Shown in pieces: positions 43,354 to 52,452 of a stretch of 64,000 bases of DNA. Both the position numbers and the translations under genes were made by a program. Origin of the DNA: Rhodobacter sp. (lineage in GTDB: Bacteria; Pseudomonadota; Alphaproteobacteria; Rhodobacterales; Rhodobacteraceae); contig JAIXUH010000007.1 in assembly GCA_027484145.1 (NCBI GenBank), positions 227,647 to 291,646 on the forward strand, in the 5' to 3' direction. The first letter of the stretch is position 1. Every line of letters starts with the position of its first letter. Below the pieces are notes generated by a model, which searched no databases, was not told where the DNA came from, and saw only the letters and a program-made list of their open reading frames with translations.

Positions 43354-44340
43354 ATGACCGGGTGGATCGCCCTGTCTGACCAGCCGGCTGCACCGAATGT
43401 GCGGCACAGCACGTCACAAGCCCTGTTCGTGTGCGAGGTGACCCTGCCGATCGAGACGGCCACGGTTCTGCTGGATTGGGGGCATGATACGGCCGCGCAA
43501 CGCAGCTTTTCGCTTTTGCTGGAACCGGCGGCGGGTCTGGTGCTGATGGGCCGCGATGGCGCTGCACTGCACCGCCATGTGCTGCGCGGCCCGCTGCCCA
43601 TGGCGGGGACGATCGCCCGCATCACCTATCGCTGGAATGCGGCGACGGATCAGTGGGCGCTTAGCTATGGGCGGATCGGCTTTGGCGACGAGGTGCTCAG
43701 CACCGGCAGGTCGCCGACCCTGCCCAGCAGTGCCGAGCTTGCCGCCCTGTGCCACACGGACGGCCCGGCGCGGCGGCATCCGGCGCTGTTGTGGTTCGGT
43801 GTGACCGAGGGTGATGCCCCGCCACAGCGGGCGCCATGGATCGGGCTGCGAACCCCGATTGATACGCTGCGTGGGCCTGTCGCCGCTGGCTTGCTGCGCC
43901 CCGGCGATCTGGTCCGCACCATTGACAGCGGCTTTCAGCCGGTGCTGCGCGCCACCCGGTTGACGCTGCCGTCACGCGGCAGCTTTGCGCCGGTGGTGCT
44001 GCGCGCGCCGTTCCTTGGGCAACGATGCGACATGCTGATGTCGGCGGATCAGTTGATCACGCTGACGGGGGCCGAGGTGGAATACATGTTCGGTCTGGAT
44101 GAGGTGCTGGTGCCCGTGGCCGCACTGGCAAACGGCACCCTTGCGCGGCATGACGGGCTGCACGCCTCGACCGAAGGGGTGGCCATCGATCTGGGCCTGC
44201 CCGAACTGATGATTGCCGACGGGATCGAGATCCTGAGTCACGGTGCCGCCCTTGAACCCTCGCGCCGTATGCTGCAGCGGTTCGAAGCGCAGCAGTTAAT
44301 GGCGATGCTGGAACGGCGCAACATCTATGGCGCGGCCTGA
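43354..44340 (+). CDS. Hint-domain protein
   Basis: A 328-residue protein. Residues about 1-160 are a beta-rich domain (PIETATVLLDWGHD, FSLLLEPAAGLVLMG) of the concanavalin/lectin-like kind; from about 165 it has a Hint-like fold: IGLRTPIDTLRGPV, LLRPGDLVRTIDSG, and MLMSADQLITLTGAEVEYMFG. The catalytic Cys and typical HN splice end of active inteins are not seen, so self-processing is doubtful. Such proteins are plentiful in Rhodobacterales, often secreted with RTX proteins. The ATG at 43354 gives the family-like start MTGWIALSDQ; the longer form is Cys-rich and unlikely. Confidence 0.78.
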   Translation: MTGWIALSDQPAAPNVRHSTSQALFVCEVTLPIETATVLLDWGHDTAAQRSFSLLLEPAAGLVLMGRDGAALHRHVLRGPLPMAGTIARITYRWNAATDQWALSYGRIGFGDEVLSTGRSPTLPSSAELAALCHTDGPARRHPALLWFGVTEGDAPPQRAPWIGLRTPIDTLRGPVAAGLLRPGDLVRTIDSGFQPVLRATRLTLPSRGSFAPVVLRAPFLGQRCDMLMSADQLITLTGAEVEYMFGLDEVLVPVAALANGTLARHDGLHASTEGVAIDLGLPELMIADGIEILSHGAALEPSRRMLQRFEAQQLMAMLERRNIYGAA

Positions 44341-44343
44341 CCC

Positions 44344-44691
44344 CTAGTCGAAAAAGGGCGTCATCTGGGTCACGATGACCGAGTTTTCATCAAGGGCGCG
44401 CTGCATCAGGCCCGCTTCCTCGTCATCAATCTCGTCACCCGCCTCGCGTCGTTCCTCCAGCGTGCCAAGGCCCTGCACTTCCAGCGGGGCCAGATCGGCC
44501 TCTTTCAGGATGGCAACCGTTTCGCGCACAGCCTCGCCCTCGTCTACGCCACTGGCATAGCACATCAGGGCGGCCCCGGTGGCCTTGGCGGGCAGGCCAT
44601 CGCCTGTCTTGCGGCCAACCTGCACGATCAGGGTATAGACCTTCTGACGGCTGATCTTGGCAGGCTTTGGGTCGGGCGTTGGGTCTGACAT
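44344..44691 (-). CDS. Hypothetical acidic protein, 115 aa
   Basis: Begins MSDPTPDPKPAKISRQKVYTL. The core VGRKTGDGLPAKATGAALMCYASGVDEGEAVRETVAILKEADLAPLEVQGLGT alternates helices and short strands, and the tail is rich in Asp/Glu and ends TQMTPFFD. ATG at 44691 follows GAAAGG. It is convergent with the Hint gene (three-base gap). It looks like a conserved Rhodobacterales protein, but I do not recognise a family or function. Confidence 0.65.
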   Translation of the reverse strand: MSDPTPDPKPAKISRQKVYTLIVQVGRKTGDGLPAKATGAALMCYASGVDEGEAVRETVAILKEADLAPLEVQGLGTLEERREAGDEIDDEEAGLMQRALDENSVIVTQMTPFFD

Positions 44692-44805
44692 CGGCGCGGC
44701 CTTTCTGGAATGGCCAAGGGCGTCGCGCGAAGACGGGCTGTTGTCAAGCGCGTTGCACCCGGCCGCTGTGGTCCACGGGCATGCGCCTTCCCCAAAATCG
44801 ACAAA

Positions 44806-44827
44806 AGCCCGACGCAACCGCCGGGCT
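44806..44827 (-). terminator. Terminator after the small exported protein
   Basis: On the minus strand AGCCCG-N10-CGGGCT is followed by TTTTG, about 30 bases after the stop of the gene ending at 44857. Confidence 0.6.
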
Positions 44828-44856
44828 CCTGTCAGATGTTGCGCAAGATACGCCGC

Positions 44857-45087
44857 TTAGACGCCGCCGCAGGTGTTGGTGCTGCGTTCGCGCTGCACAG
44901 CCTGACCTGCGATCATCGGCTGTTCAGGGTGGTGCGGGCAGCGGCCCGAGCGGCGGTCGATCTGATCTGCCGACGGGTTCACGATTTCGGTCGCCTTGAT
45001 GCCCGAAGCCACGGTGGCTGGCAGGTTCAGGGCAAGGACGGGGCCAGTCAGCGTGGTCAGGATCAGCGCGGTCAGCAGGGTTTTCAT
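44857..45087 (-). CDS. Small exported protein, 76 aa
   Basis: The signal peptide is about 1-19 (MKTLLTALILTTLTGPVLA). The mature part is short and polar with two Cys (near residues 50 and 73), which could form a periplasmic disulfide. No domain recognised. ATG 45087 follows AAAGGCCC; a terminator follows on the same strand. It sits between dapD and the acidic hypothetical gene. Confidence 0.6.
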   Translation of the reverse strand: MKTLLTALILTTLTGPVLALNLPATVASGIKATEIVNPSADQIDRRSGRCPHHPEQPMIAGQAVQRERSTNTCGGV

Positions 45088-45251
45088 TCGAAGGGCCTTT
45101 CAGGGCAAGTGTTCTGATAGACCCACAGTGCCGCCGCGCCACGTCAAAGTCGCGGGCACAAGGTCCCGCGAAGTTTGCCCCTTTTCCCGACCAAGGTCCG
45201 GTCGCTGTTCAGACCTTGCGCCACAGACTATTCCGCCGCCGAAACTGCGCC

Positions 45252-46076
45252 TTAGTCGCGCAACAGTTCGTTGATGCTGGTCTTTGACCGGGTCTGGGCA
45301 TCGACCTTTTTCACGATCACCGCGCAATACAGGTTGATCCCGCCCTTGGACGGCATCGACCCTGCCACGACGACCGAACCTGACGGCACTTCGCCATACA
45401 TCACGGCACCGGTTTCGCGATCGACGATCTTGGTCGATTTGCCGATGAACACGCCCATGCCCAGAACCGAGCCTTCGCGCACGATGCAGCCTTCAACCAC
45501 TTCGGAGCGTGCGCCGATAAAGCAGTTGTCCTCGATGATCGTGGGGCCGGCCTGCATGGGTTCCAGCACGCCGCCGATGCCCACGCCACCCGACAGGTGC
45601 ACGTTCTTGCCGATCTGCGCGCAAGAACCGACGGTGGCCCATGTGTCCACCATGCTGCCCTCATCGACAAAAGCGCCAAGGTTCACAAAGGACGGCATCA
45701 GCACCACGCCTTTGGCGATATGCGCCGATTTGCGGACGATGCAGTTCGGCACGGCGCGAAAGCCTGCGGCGCGGAACTCGGCCTCGCCCCAGCCGTGGAA
45801 CTTGCTGTCCACCTTGTCCCACCAGTTGCTGCCCTGCGGCCCGCCGGATTGCAGCGCCATGTCCTGCAGGCGGAAGCCCAGAAGCACCGCCTTTTTGGCC
45901 CACTGGTTCACGTGCCATTCCGTGCCGCGCTTTTCAGCAACCCTCAACGTGCCCGCACCAAGGGCCGCCAGCGTGGTTTCGACGGCATCACGCGCCTCAC
46001 CCTTGGTGGCGGGGGTGATGCTGTCGCGCCCGTCCCATGCAGTTTCGATGGCGGCTTCAAGTGCGGTATAAGACAT
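45252..46076 (-). CDS. dapD: 2,3,4,5-tetrahydropyridine-2,6-dicarboxylate N-succinyltransferase
   Basis: A 274-residue left-handed beta-helix acyltransferase that succinylates tetrahydrodipicolinate. The N-terminal helical domain is [18 protein letters not shown]. Hexapeptide repeats run from about residue 105 ([26 protein letters not shown]) through [15 protein letters not shown], and the C-terminal extension ends [22 protein letters not shown] 46076 is chosen with GGGGGGAA upstream. It shares the succinyl branch of lysine and peptidoglycan precursor synthesis with dapE at 42 kb. Confidence 0.96.
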   Translation of the reverse strand: MSYTALEAAIETAWDGRDSITPATKGEARDAVETTLAALGAGTLRVAEKRGTEWHVNQWAKKAVLLGFRLQDMALQSGGPQGSNWWDKVDSKFHGWGEAEFRAAGFRAVPNCIVRKSAHIAKGVVLMPSFVNLGAFVDEGSMVDTWATVGSCAQIGKNVHLSGGVGIGGVLEPMQAGPTIIEDNCFIGARSEVVEGCIVREGSVLGMGVFIGKSTKIVDRETGAVMYGEVPSGSVVVAGSMPSKGGINLYCAVIVKKVDAQTRSKTSINELLRD

Positions 46077-46390
46077 GGCTTCCCCCCGGTGATGACGACC
46101 TGACATTTTCCCTGCCTATAGTCGGGCCGCGCGCGCAGCGCAATCAACTGGGCGAGGGTAAGCTTGCCCGAAAGCCGGTTTCATGGCATGTTTCTCTTGT
46201 TTTATTGAGCTTATCAGAAAGCTCCGTCATGACATTGTTCCATATGCTGGAGGCGACGTTCGCCCTTTAGCGCGTCGCCACCGTTGCCCAAAAAACGGTC
46301 CGGCAGGGGCAGCAAGACGGAACGTATAACGAAACGCCTTGGCCGCGATGTCCCGCTGATGGGACCACGCCGCATCACGGGAGAGCTTTC
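46077..46390. other. Divergent spacer between dapD and the RTX gene
   Basis: No gene seen. The middle (about 46180-46240) is AT-rich, with TTGTTTTATTGAGCTTATCAG, and should carry promoters for both genes. Confidence 0.5.
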
Positions 46391-47401
46391 ATGGCCAACT
46401 TCTTCACGAACATGGCTTTCGACATCACAACCGCCGTTCTGCCGCCCCGCCCCACATGGACCGAGGCGCCGTCGGTCCAGTTTCCCCGGACCTTGTTCGA
46501 ATTTGGCGCAGGGCCTTATTACATTCAGGAAATCGGCAGCGGCTTCACCATCCCGCGGTTTGCTGTCTACACCAGCTTTACCGGCGCGTTATTCTCAGAC
46601 CCGCTGCAATACTTCCGGCTGGACAATTTCTCAGCCGGCACCGGCTTTTACGGGGCGGGGTTTGCAAATGGCGGGCTGGACGGGATGTTCGCCTATGTCA
46701 TGCGGATGAACGATCAGGTGCAGGGATCGGCCTTCAACGACAAACTGCGCGGCTATGAAGGCAACGACACCATGCTGGGCGGCGCGGGAGCGGACCAGCT
46801 GGAAGGCGGCGCAGGCAATGACCAGTTGTTCGGCGAGGCCGGGAACGACAGCCTGTTTGGCGATGCGGGCAATGACCTGCTGTCGGGTGGTCTGGCAAAC
46901 GACATTCTGCATGGCGGGCTTGGGCTGGACTCCTTGGCCGGGGATATCGGCAATGACAGCCTCTTTGGCGGCGAAGATGCCGATGCCTTGTCAGGCGGCG
47001 AAGGCAATGACAGGCTGTCAGGCGATGCCGGGAATGACACGATCTATGGTCAGGGCGGGCGCGATGTGCTGGCGGGCGGTCAGGGCGATGATCTTCTGGT
47101 GTCCGGCGGCTTTGCCCGCATGGATGGCGGTGCCGGAACCGATGTGCTGGTCTGCGGCCAGTTCGAGGATGTAATCATCTTCAACAGCACCAGCGGGCTG
47201 GATTTCGTCTATGGCTTTGACGCGGCAATCGACCAGATCGATGTGACGGGGCTTCCTGCGGCCACCAGTCTGGCAGCCGTGCAAGCCGCGATCCATGCCG
47301 TCGGATCAGCGGCTGTTCTGGAGCTTGGCGGGCAGGCGATGGTGTTCGACAACATGACGGTGGCCCAATTGCGCGCGGCCGATTTCCTGTTCGCGGAATA
47401 G
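46391..47401 (+). CDS. RTX (haemolysin-type) calcium-binding repeat protein
   Basis: A 336-residue secreted-type protein. After about 105 residues without recognisable domain come at least ten GGxGxDxxx nonapeptides (for example GGAGADQLEGGAGNDQLFGEAGND) to about residue 245, which coil around Ca2+. The C-terminal 80 residues (FIFNS-like IIFNSTSGLDFVYGFDAAIDQIDVT) match the terminal region read by type I secretion systems. No signal peptide, as expected for that route; no secretion genes are adjacent. ATG at 46391 follows GGGAGAG. The function of the N-terminal part is unknown. Confidence 0.88.
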   Translation: MANFFTNMAFDITTAVLPPRPTWTEAPSVQFPRTLFEFGAGPYYIQEIGSGFTIPRFAVYTSFTGALFSDPLQYFRLDNFSAGTGFYGAGFANGGLDGMFAYVMRMNDQVQGSAFNDKLRGYEGNDTMLGGAGADQLEGGAGNDQLFGEAGNDSLFGDAGNDLLSGGLANDILHGGLGLDSLAGDIGNDSLFGGEDADALSGGEGNDRLSGDAGNDTIYGQGGRDVLAGGQGDDLLVSGGFARMDGGAGTDVLVCGQFEDVIIFNSTSGLDFVYGFDAAIDQIDVTGLPAATSLAAVQAAIHAVGSAAVLELGGQAMVFDNMTVAQLRAADFLFAE

Positions 47402-47475
47402 GCCACGCCTTGCCTTCCCCGGCGGGATGTGGCGCAGTGCAAACGCCTTGAACCTGCCGCAGGACCCATCGACGC

Positions 47476-48297
47476 ATGAAAGACGAACCGCGCACCCACC
47501 CGTTCCGCGACAGCTCGCAGGATATCGCCGCCGCCAAGCGCATTCCGGAAACGGCGCAGACCCGTGCGCCCGCCTATCGTCTGGCGTTTTCCGACCGCGA
47601 TTTCATGACGCGCGAGGAACTGCGCCCCGTGCGCCTGCAACTGGAGTTGCTGAAGCCGCAACTGGTGATGGACGAGCGCGGGATTGAATCCACCATCGTG
47701 CTGTTTGGCGGAGCGCGCATCCCATCTCCCGAACATGCAGCAACCGCAAAGACACCCGTTCTGGCCGAGTTGTCGCAGTATTACGAGCAGGCCCGCCTCT
47801 TTGCCCGCCGCATGACCGAACGCAGCATGGAAAGCTATGGGCGTGAAAACGTCATCATCACGGGTGGCGGTCCGGGCGTGATGGAGGCGGGCAACCTTGG
47901 CGCGCACGAAGCTGGCGGCCAATCCATCGGGCTGAACATCGTCTTGCCGCATGAACAGGCCCCGAACGCCTATGTGACGCCGGACCTGTGCTTCAACTTT
48001 CACTACTTTGCCATCCGCAAGATGCATTTCCTGATGCGGGCCAAGGCGATCTGCGTCTTTCCGGGCGGCTTTGGCACCTTGGACGAAATGTTCGAAAGCC
48101 TGACGCTGATTCAGACCAAACGGATGAAGCCGGTGCCATTCTTGCTGTTTGGCCGCGCGTTCTGGGAAAAGGTCATCAACTGGCAGGCCCTTGCCGATGC
48201 GGGCACCATCAGTGATAACGATCTGGCCCTGTTTCGATATGTCGAAACGGCGGATGAGGCGATTGCCGAAATTGATGCGTGGCCCGTCGAGGACTAA
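47476..48297 (+). CDS. LOG-family (TIGR00730-type) nucleotide 5'-monophosphate phosphoribohydrolase
   Basis: A 273-residue Rossmann-fold protein. The signature GGGPGVMEAGN is near residue 135 and PGGFGTLDEMFE near 190, the nucleotide-binding and catalytic parts of the LOG/YgdH group, preceded by an N-terminal extension (DRDFMTREELRPVRLQLELL) typical of the long proteobacterial form. The enzyme class hydrolyses nucleoside monophosphates to base and ribose phosphate. It is convergent with tamB; 12 bases separate the stops. Confidence 0.9.
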   Translation: MKDEPRTHPFRDSSQDIAAAKRIPETAQTRAPAYRLAFSDRDFMTREELRPVRLQLELLKPQLVMDERGIESTIVLFGGARIPSPEHAATAKTPVLAELSQYYEQARLFARRMTERSMESYGRENVIITGGGPGVMEAGNLGAHEAGGQSIGLNIVLPHEQAPNAYVTPDLCFNFHYFAIRKMHFLMRAKAICVFPGGFGTLDEMFESLTLIQTKRMKPVPFLLFGRAFWEKVINWQALADAGTISDNDLALFRYVETADEAIAEIDAWPVED

Positions 48298-48309
48298 GGC
48301 CGCGCGGCG

Positions 48310-51300
48310 CTAGTAGTCCCGCTCATAGAATATCCCAAGGCCCGTGTTGCCATCGGCGCCGACGCGGCCCTTGACGGTAACATTGTCGGTCAGGTCAAGG
48401 TTCAGGTTGATCTGGCTTTTGCCATCCTGATCCACCACGATTTCGGTATAGACCTTTTCCGAGATATACTTGCCCGCCGTCAGTTGGGCAGACCCGTCGG
48501 CTGATGTCTGCACATCCAGATCATCCAGGCCGAACCCCTTGCGCAGCCGCCCGACCAGCCCTTCGCCCCCGCGACCAGCCAGCGTGGCCACCGCGTTTGC
48601 CAGTTGCAGCGCCTGAAACGCCGACAGCGATTCCAGCCTGCGGCCAAACAAAAGCTGGGCCAGAACCTCTTCCTGCGGCAGTTGCGGGGAAGAGGAGAAG
48701 GTCACCTTTGGCTCGGCCGCACTGCCTTCGATCACCACGGAACTGGTGATGCCGTCATTCTGGGTCGAGGCGACCACCCGCAGCGTGGGGTCAAAGTTGC
48801 CCTCCAGCAGCAAGGATGCCTCTGACAGCACCAGACGGCGGCCAAGAATATCCAGCCGCCCGCGGATCAGGTTAAAGGCGCCTGACGGGCTGATGTTGGC
48901 CGTGGTGCCGGAAATCAGCACTTCGCCGCCCAGTTCGGCATCCAGCCCGCGCCCGCGCACGAACAGGCGGTTCGGGGCAGAGACAACGATGTTCAGCCCA
49001 AAGGGGCGCAATGCACTTGTGCCCCCGCCCGAGCCACCGGCCTCGGCCAGTTGCCCGGCCCGGCGACGGGTTTCACGCACCGGTGTGCTTTCATACAGGT
49101 GCACCAGCCCTTCGATGCTGCCCGCGCTGCCAAAGCCTGTTGACGGAATGCGCAGTTCGGTTTCCGGCAGTGCCATACTGCCCGCGATCGTGGCCCCGCC
49201 TGTCAGTGGCCCGGTCAGGCGCAGATCGCCGTTCGCCCGGATCTGATAAAGGTTGGGGTCGCGCAGGACCACGCCAATCAGCGCGATGGTCAAGTCACCC
49301 GGATAGGGCGCCGCAAGCCCGATGCCGCCGTCGACCCGAACAGTACCACCCGTGGAAATCTGGGTGGTGGCATCAATCTGTGCGCGACCGCCCGCCAACG
49401 TGGCCGTGGCGTTGATGGATTGCAGGCTGAACGGCACAGAAGGGTCGGCCAGCCGGCCCCCCGAAAGCCCTACTTTGCCCGATACCGATGACAGCGCAAG
49501 CGGACCTTTCAGCCGAAGGTTGGCCGACAACGGACCCGACAGCACGCGCGTGCCAAGGAAGGGGTTGGCCAGCCCCGCCTGCCCTGTGCCCTGCACTTGC
49601 AGGTCGGCGCTGCGGAAATCCTGCGCCAGACGCCCCGTCACGCGGCCATCAATCTGCCCCGGCCCGCGCCCGGCTAGATTGATCACATAGCCGTTGCCCT
49701 GTTCCGATGCCGTGCCCGACACTGTGACAGGCCCCGGGAAATCGGGCAGCAGCAGCCCGAGGTTCGACAGGCGGGCATTCAGATCGATGTCGCGGCTGGT
49801 GCTGGTGAGCCGCCCCTTGGCCGACGCGGTTACCTGCGGGTTTTGCAGGCGCACATCGTCAATCCGCAGCATCCCGTCCGCCAGCCGCACCTTGGCCGCC
49901 ACGGTTGAACTGCCCGCCAGAACACGGTCTGCCTCGGCTTGGCCAATGCGCAGGTTGGCGGCCTTGCCCGTCAGATCAAGGCTGGCGTTGCGGGAGTTGC
50001 CCTTGAACGCCACATCCGCCGACATCTGCCCGCCAAACCCCGGCCGGATGCGCGACAGATCCGTCAGCGCGACCGTGGCTGTCAGGTCACTGGCAACATC
50101 GGACAAAACGCCCTTGGCCCCGGCGTTCACCTGCGGGTTTGCAAGGGTCAGACGGTCGATCTGCACCGATGTGCCATCATACCCGAGGCTGGTGGCCAGA
50201 TTGGTTTCGCCCGCCAGCAGGCCATCGACCACATCCATGCCAAACCGCAGGCCCGTGCCACGTGCCGTCATTTCCAGCCGCGCATTCTGCTGGGTGCCGG
50301 TCACCCGCGCATCGGCGATGAAAGCCCCCCCAAAGGCCGGACGCACCGCGCCCAGATCGGCAAGCGCCACGCGCGCCGTGATGTCACTGCCCGCTGCGGC
50401 CAGCGTGCCGCTGGCGGTGGCCTGCAGCTTTGGCGCATTGACCACAAGTGACTTCAGCGTCAGCACCGTGTTGGCAAAGCCGCCTTCAAGCTGAATGCTG
50501 GACGCGCCCTGCAGCAGGCGGTCTGCCTCGGGGATGCCGATCCGAATGCTTTGCCCGGCAAAATCGGCAACGAGCGCAGCCTCGCCCTTGCCAAAGGGGC
50601 CATTGACCCGCGCCGTGCCTTCGGCGCTGCCGCCATAGGCCGCCCCCAGCACTGACAGGTCGGCAAAACGGAAGCCAAGCGAAAGATCGGCGTTGTCCGA
50701 CGTAACCCGGCCCTTGCCATTGGCCGTCAGCGATGTGGCCTGTACCGAAAAGGCCCGCAGTTCGGTACCTGTTTCATCCCGCACGGCATCAAGGCTGACC
50801 TGTGACGCGCCGCGCAGCAGGCCATCCACCTCGGTGATGCCAAGGCCCAGATCCTGCCCCTTGACCGTTGCCTGCACGTCAAAGTCACCGGCCAGAACGC
50901 TGCCCTTTCCGTAAACCGACACTTCGCCCCGTCCGGTCAGCGGGCGCGCCGCCAATGTGGCAAAGCGCGACATGTCGGCGATCACGGCGGATATCGAACC
51001 GCTGACGCGGAAGGCGTTGTCCAGCCCTTCCAACCGGCCGGCGCCTTCGGCGGTCATCCCGCCGGCATCCAGCGTCAGGCCCGAGATGTTCAGCGCGCCC
51101 GTGCCCTCTTGCCACCAAAAGCGCGTGGTCAGGTTGCCCCGATCGCCAAGAGCCTGCGCCAGACCGGGGTCTGCCAGTTGCAGCCCGGCAGACGTGGCGG
51201 CCAGCGTGCCGCCCACCATCATGCCGGTTGCTTCGCGCGATATGCGGCCCGATCCGCGCAATCCCAAGGCGGAAACGTTGCCTTGGGGCGTGACCACGCT

Positions 51301-52452
51301 GTTGGCATCAATCACCGCGCGCCAAGTTTCGCCCTCGGCACTGTCATAGCCGATGTCGAGTGTGGCAGACCCCACGCTCAGGGTGCCATCGCTGCCGGGG
51401 ATCAGGACAGGCGCACCCGAGGGGTCGGCCAATGTGCCTTTCAGATCAAACTGTTCGGGCAAGCCATCAGCGGCAACCGCCGCGCTGCCCACCAGTTCCA
51501 GTGAGCGCGCCCGCAGATCAAGCGTGGTCAGTTCCATCCGGCCCGCCGCACTGCGCGCACCATTCGCTGTCAGTGAAACGGACGACCCGAAGAATTCGGC
51601 GTAATCAGGGGCAAACAGCGGGGCCAAATCGCCCGACAGGTCGGCGGAAAAGCGGGTGGCGGCATCTTCGGCGCCCTTCAGCGTCACCTCGCCGGTCAGG
51701 CGCGGCACCCCATCGGTCTGCAGGTCAAGACCGGCAGCGAAATTGTCCAGCGGACCATCACCCGAAACAACCAGTTCCACCGAAGGCGCACCCGGCAGGT
51801 TCAGCATGGTCGAGACGATGCCGCCCGACGCCTCGGTTGCATCAAGTTGCAGCATCAGCGTCCGGGTGGCATTGCTGAATCCTGCGTCCAGAACAATGCG
51901 CCCGTCGGGGCCATCATCGGTGCGTTCGATCGTCAGGTCTGCCGTGCCTTCACCGCCCGAAAGGGCAAGCGCGGCGGTGATCGTCCCCTCGACCCGTTGG
52001 CCCAAGAGCCCTTCGCCCAGCACAACGCTGTCGGCGGCAATGCGGCGGATATCCACGCTGACCGGCAATTCCGGCAGGGCGAAGCCGCCCGCCTCGGGCG
52101 GTGGTGCGCCAGAGCCAGCCACGGGCGCGCGGTCGATGATGATTTCCGCCGCCGTCAGCTCATTGACCGAAACGCGCCCCGCCAGAACCGATGACCGGTT
52201 CCAATCCAGCACGACCTTGTTCATCGTCAGCCAGATGCCGTCATCATCGGCGACGGTCAGTTGTTCGACCGACGCGCGCGATGACAGCGCGCCCTGAAAA
52301 CCGCGGATCACGATCTGGCGGCCTGCGCCGGACAGGTTGTCCTCCAGAAACGCGGTCAGAACCCCGCGGTCCGTCCGCTCGGCGGCGGTTTCCTGTGCCT
52401 GAGCCAAACCCGGCAGCACCAGCATCAGCGCGAATGGCAAAACGCGGCGCAT
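48310..52452 (-). CDS. tamB: Translocation and assembly module protein TamB
   Basis: A 1380-residue AsmA-like envelope protein. Signal peptide at 1-19 (MRRVLPFALMLVLPGLAQA), a long run of beta-helical repeats (VRDETGTELRAFSVQATSLTANGKG-type segments), and the C-terminal DUF490 block with VTFSSSPQLPQEEVLAQLLFGR and ending NVTVKGRVGADGNTGLGIFYERDY. TamB spans the periplasm and works with TamA in outer-membrane protein insertion or anterograde lipid transport. The ATG overlaps the tamA stop by one base (TGATG), so the two are translationally coupled. Confidence 0.93.
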   Translation of the reverse strand: MRRVLPFALMLVLPGLAQAQETAAERTDRGVLTAFLEDNLSGAGRQIVIRGFQGALSSRASVEQLTVADDDGIWLTMNKVVLDWNRSSVLAGRVSVNELTAAEIIIDRAPVAGSGAPPPEAGGFALPELPVSVDIRRIAADSVVLGEGLLGQRVEGTITAALALSGGEGTADLTIERTDDGPDGRIVLDAGFSNATRTLMLQLDATEASGGIVSTMLNLPGAPSVELVVSGDGPLDNFAAGLDLQTDGVPRLTGEVTLKGAEDAATRFSADLSGDLAPLFAPDYAEFFGSSVSLTANGARSAAGRMELTTLDLRARSLELVGSAAVAADGLPEQFDLKGTLADPSGAPVLIPGSDGTLSVGSATLDIGYDSAEGETWRAVIDANSVVTPQGNVSALGLRGSGRISREATGMMVGGTLAATSAGLQLADPGLAQALGDRGNLTTRFWWQEGTGALNISGLTLDAGGMTAEGAGRLEGLDNAFRVSGSISAVIADMSRFATLAARPLTGRGEVSVYGKGSVLAGDFDVQATVKGQDLGLGITEVDGLLRGASQVSLDAVRDETGTELRAFSVQATSLTANGKGRVTSDNADLSLGFRFADLSVLGAAYGGSAEGTARVNGPFGKGEAALVADFAGQSIRIGIPEADRLLQGASSIQLEGGFANTVLTLKSLVVNAPKLQATASGTLAAAGSDITARVALADLGAVRPAFGGAFIADARVTGTQQNARLEMTARGTGLRFGMDVVDGLLAGETNLATSLGYDGTSVQIDRLTLANPQVNAGAKGVLSDVASDLTATVALTDLSRIRPGFGGQMSADVAFKGNSRNASLDLTGKAANLRIGQAEADRVLAGSSTVAAKVRLADGMLRIDDVRLQNPQVTASAKGRLTSTSRDIDLNARLSNLGLLLPDFPGPVTVSGTASEQGNGYVINLAGRGPGQIDGRVTGRLAQDFRSADLQVQGTGQAGLANPFLGTRVLSGPLSANLRLKGPLALSSVSGKVGLSGGRLADPSVPFSLQSINATATLAGGRAQIDATTQISTGGTVRVDGGIGLAAPYPGDLTIALIGVVLRDPNLYQIRANGDLRLTGPLTGGATIAGSMALPETELRIPSTGFGSAGSIEGLVHLYESTPVRETRRRAGQLAEAGGSGGGTSALRPFGLNIVVSAPNRLFVRGRGLDAELGGEVLISGTTANISPSGAFNLIRGRLDILGRRLVLSEASLLLEGNFDPTLRVVASTQNDGITSSVVIEGSAAEPKVTFSSSPQLPQEEVLAQLLFGRRLESLSAFQALQLANAVATLAGRGGEGLVGRLRKGFGLDDLDVQTSADGSAQLTAGKYISEKVYTEIVVDQDGKSQINLNLDLTDNVTVKGRVGADGNTGLGIFYERDY

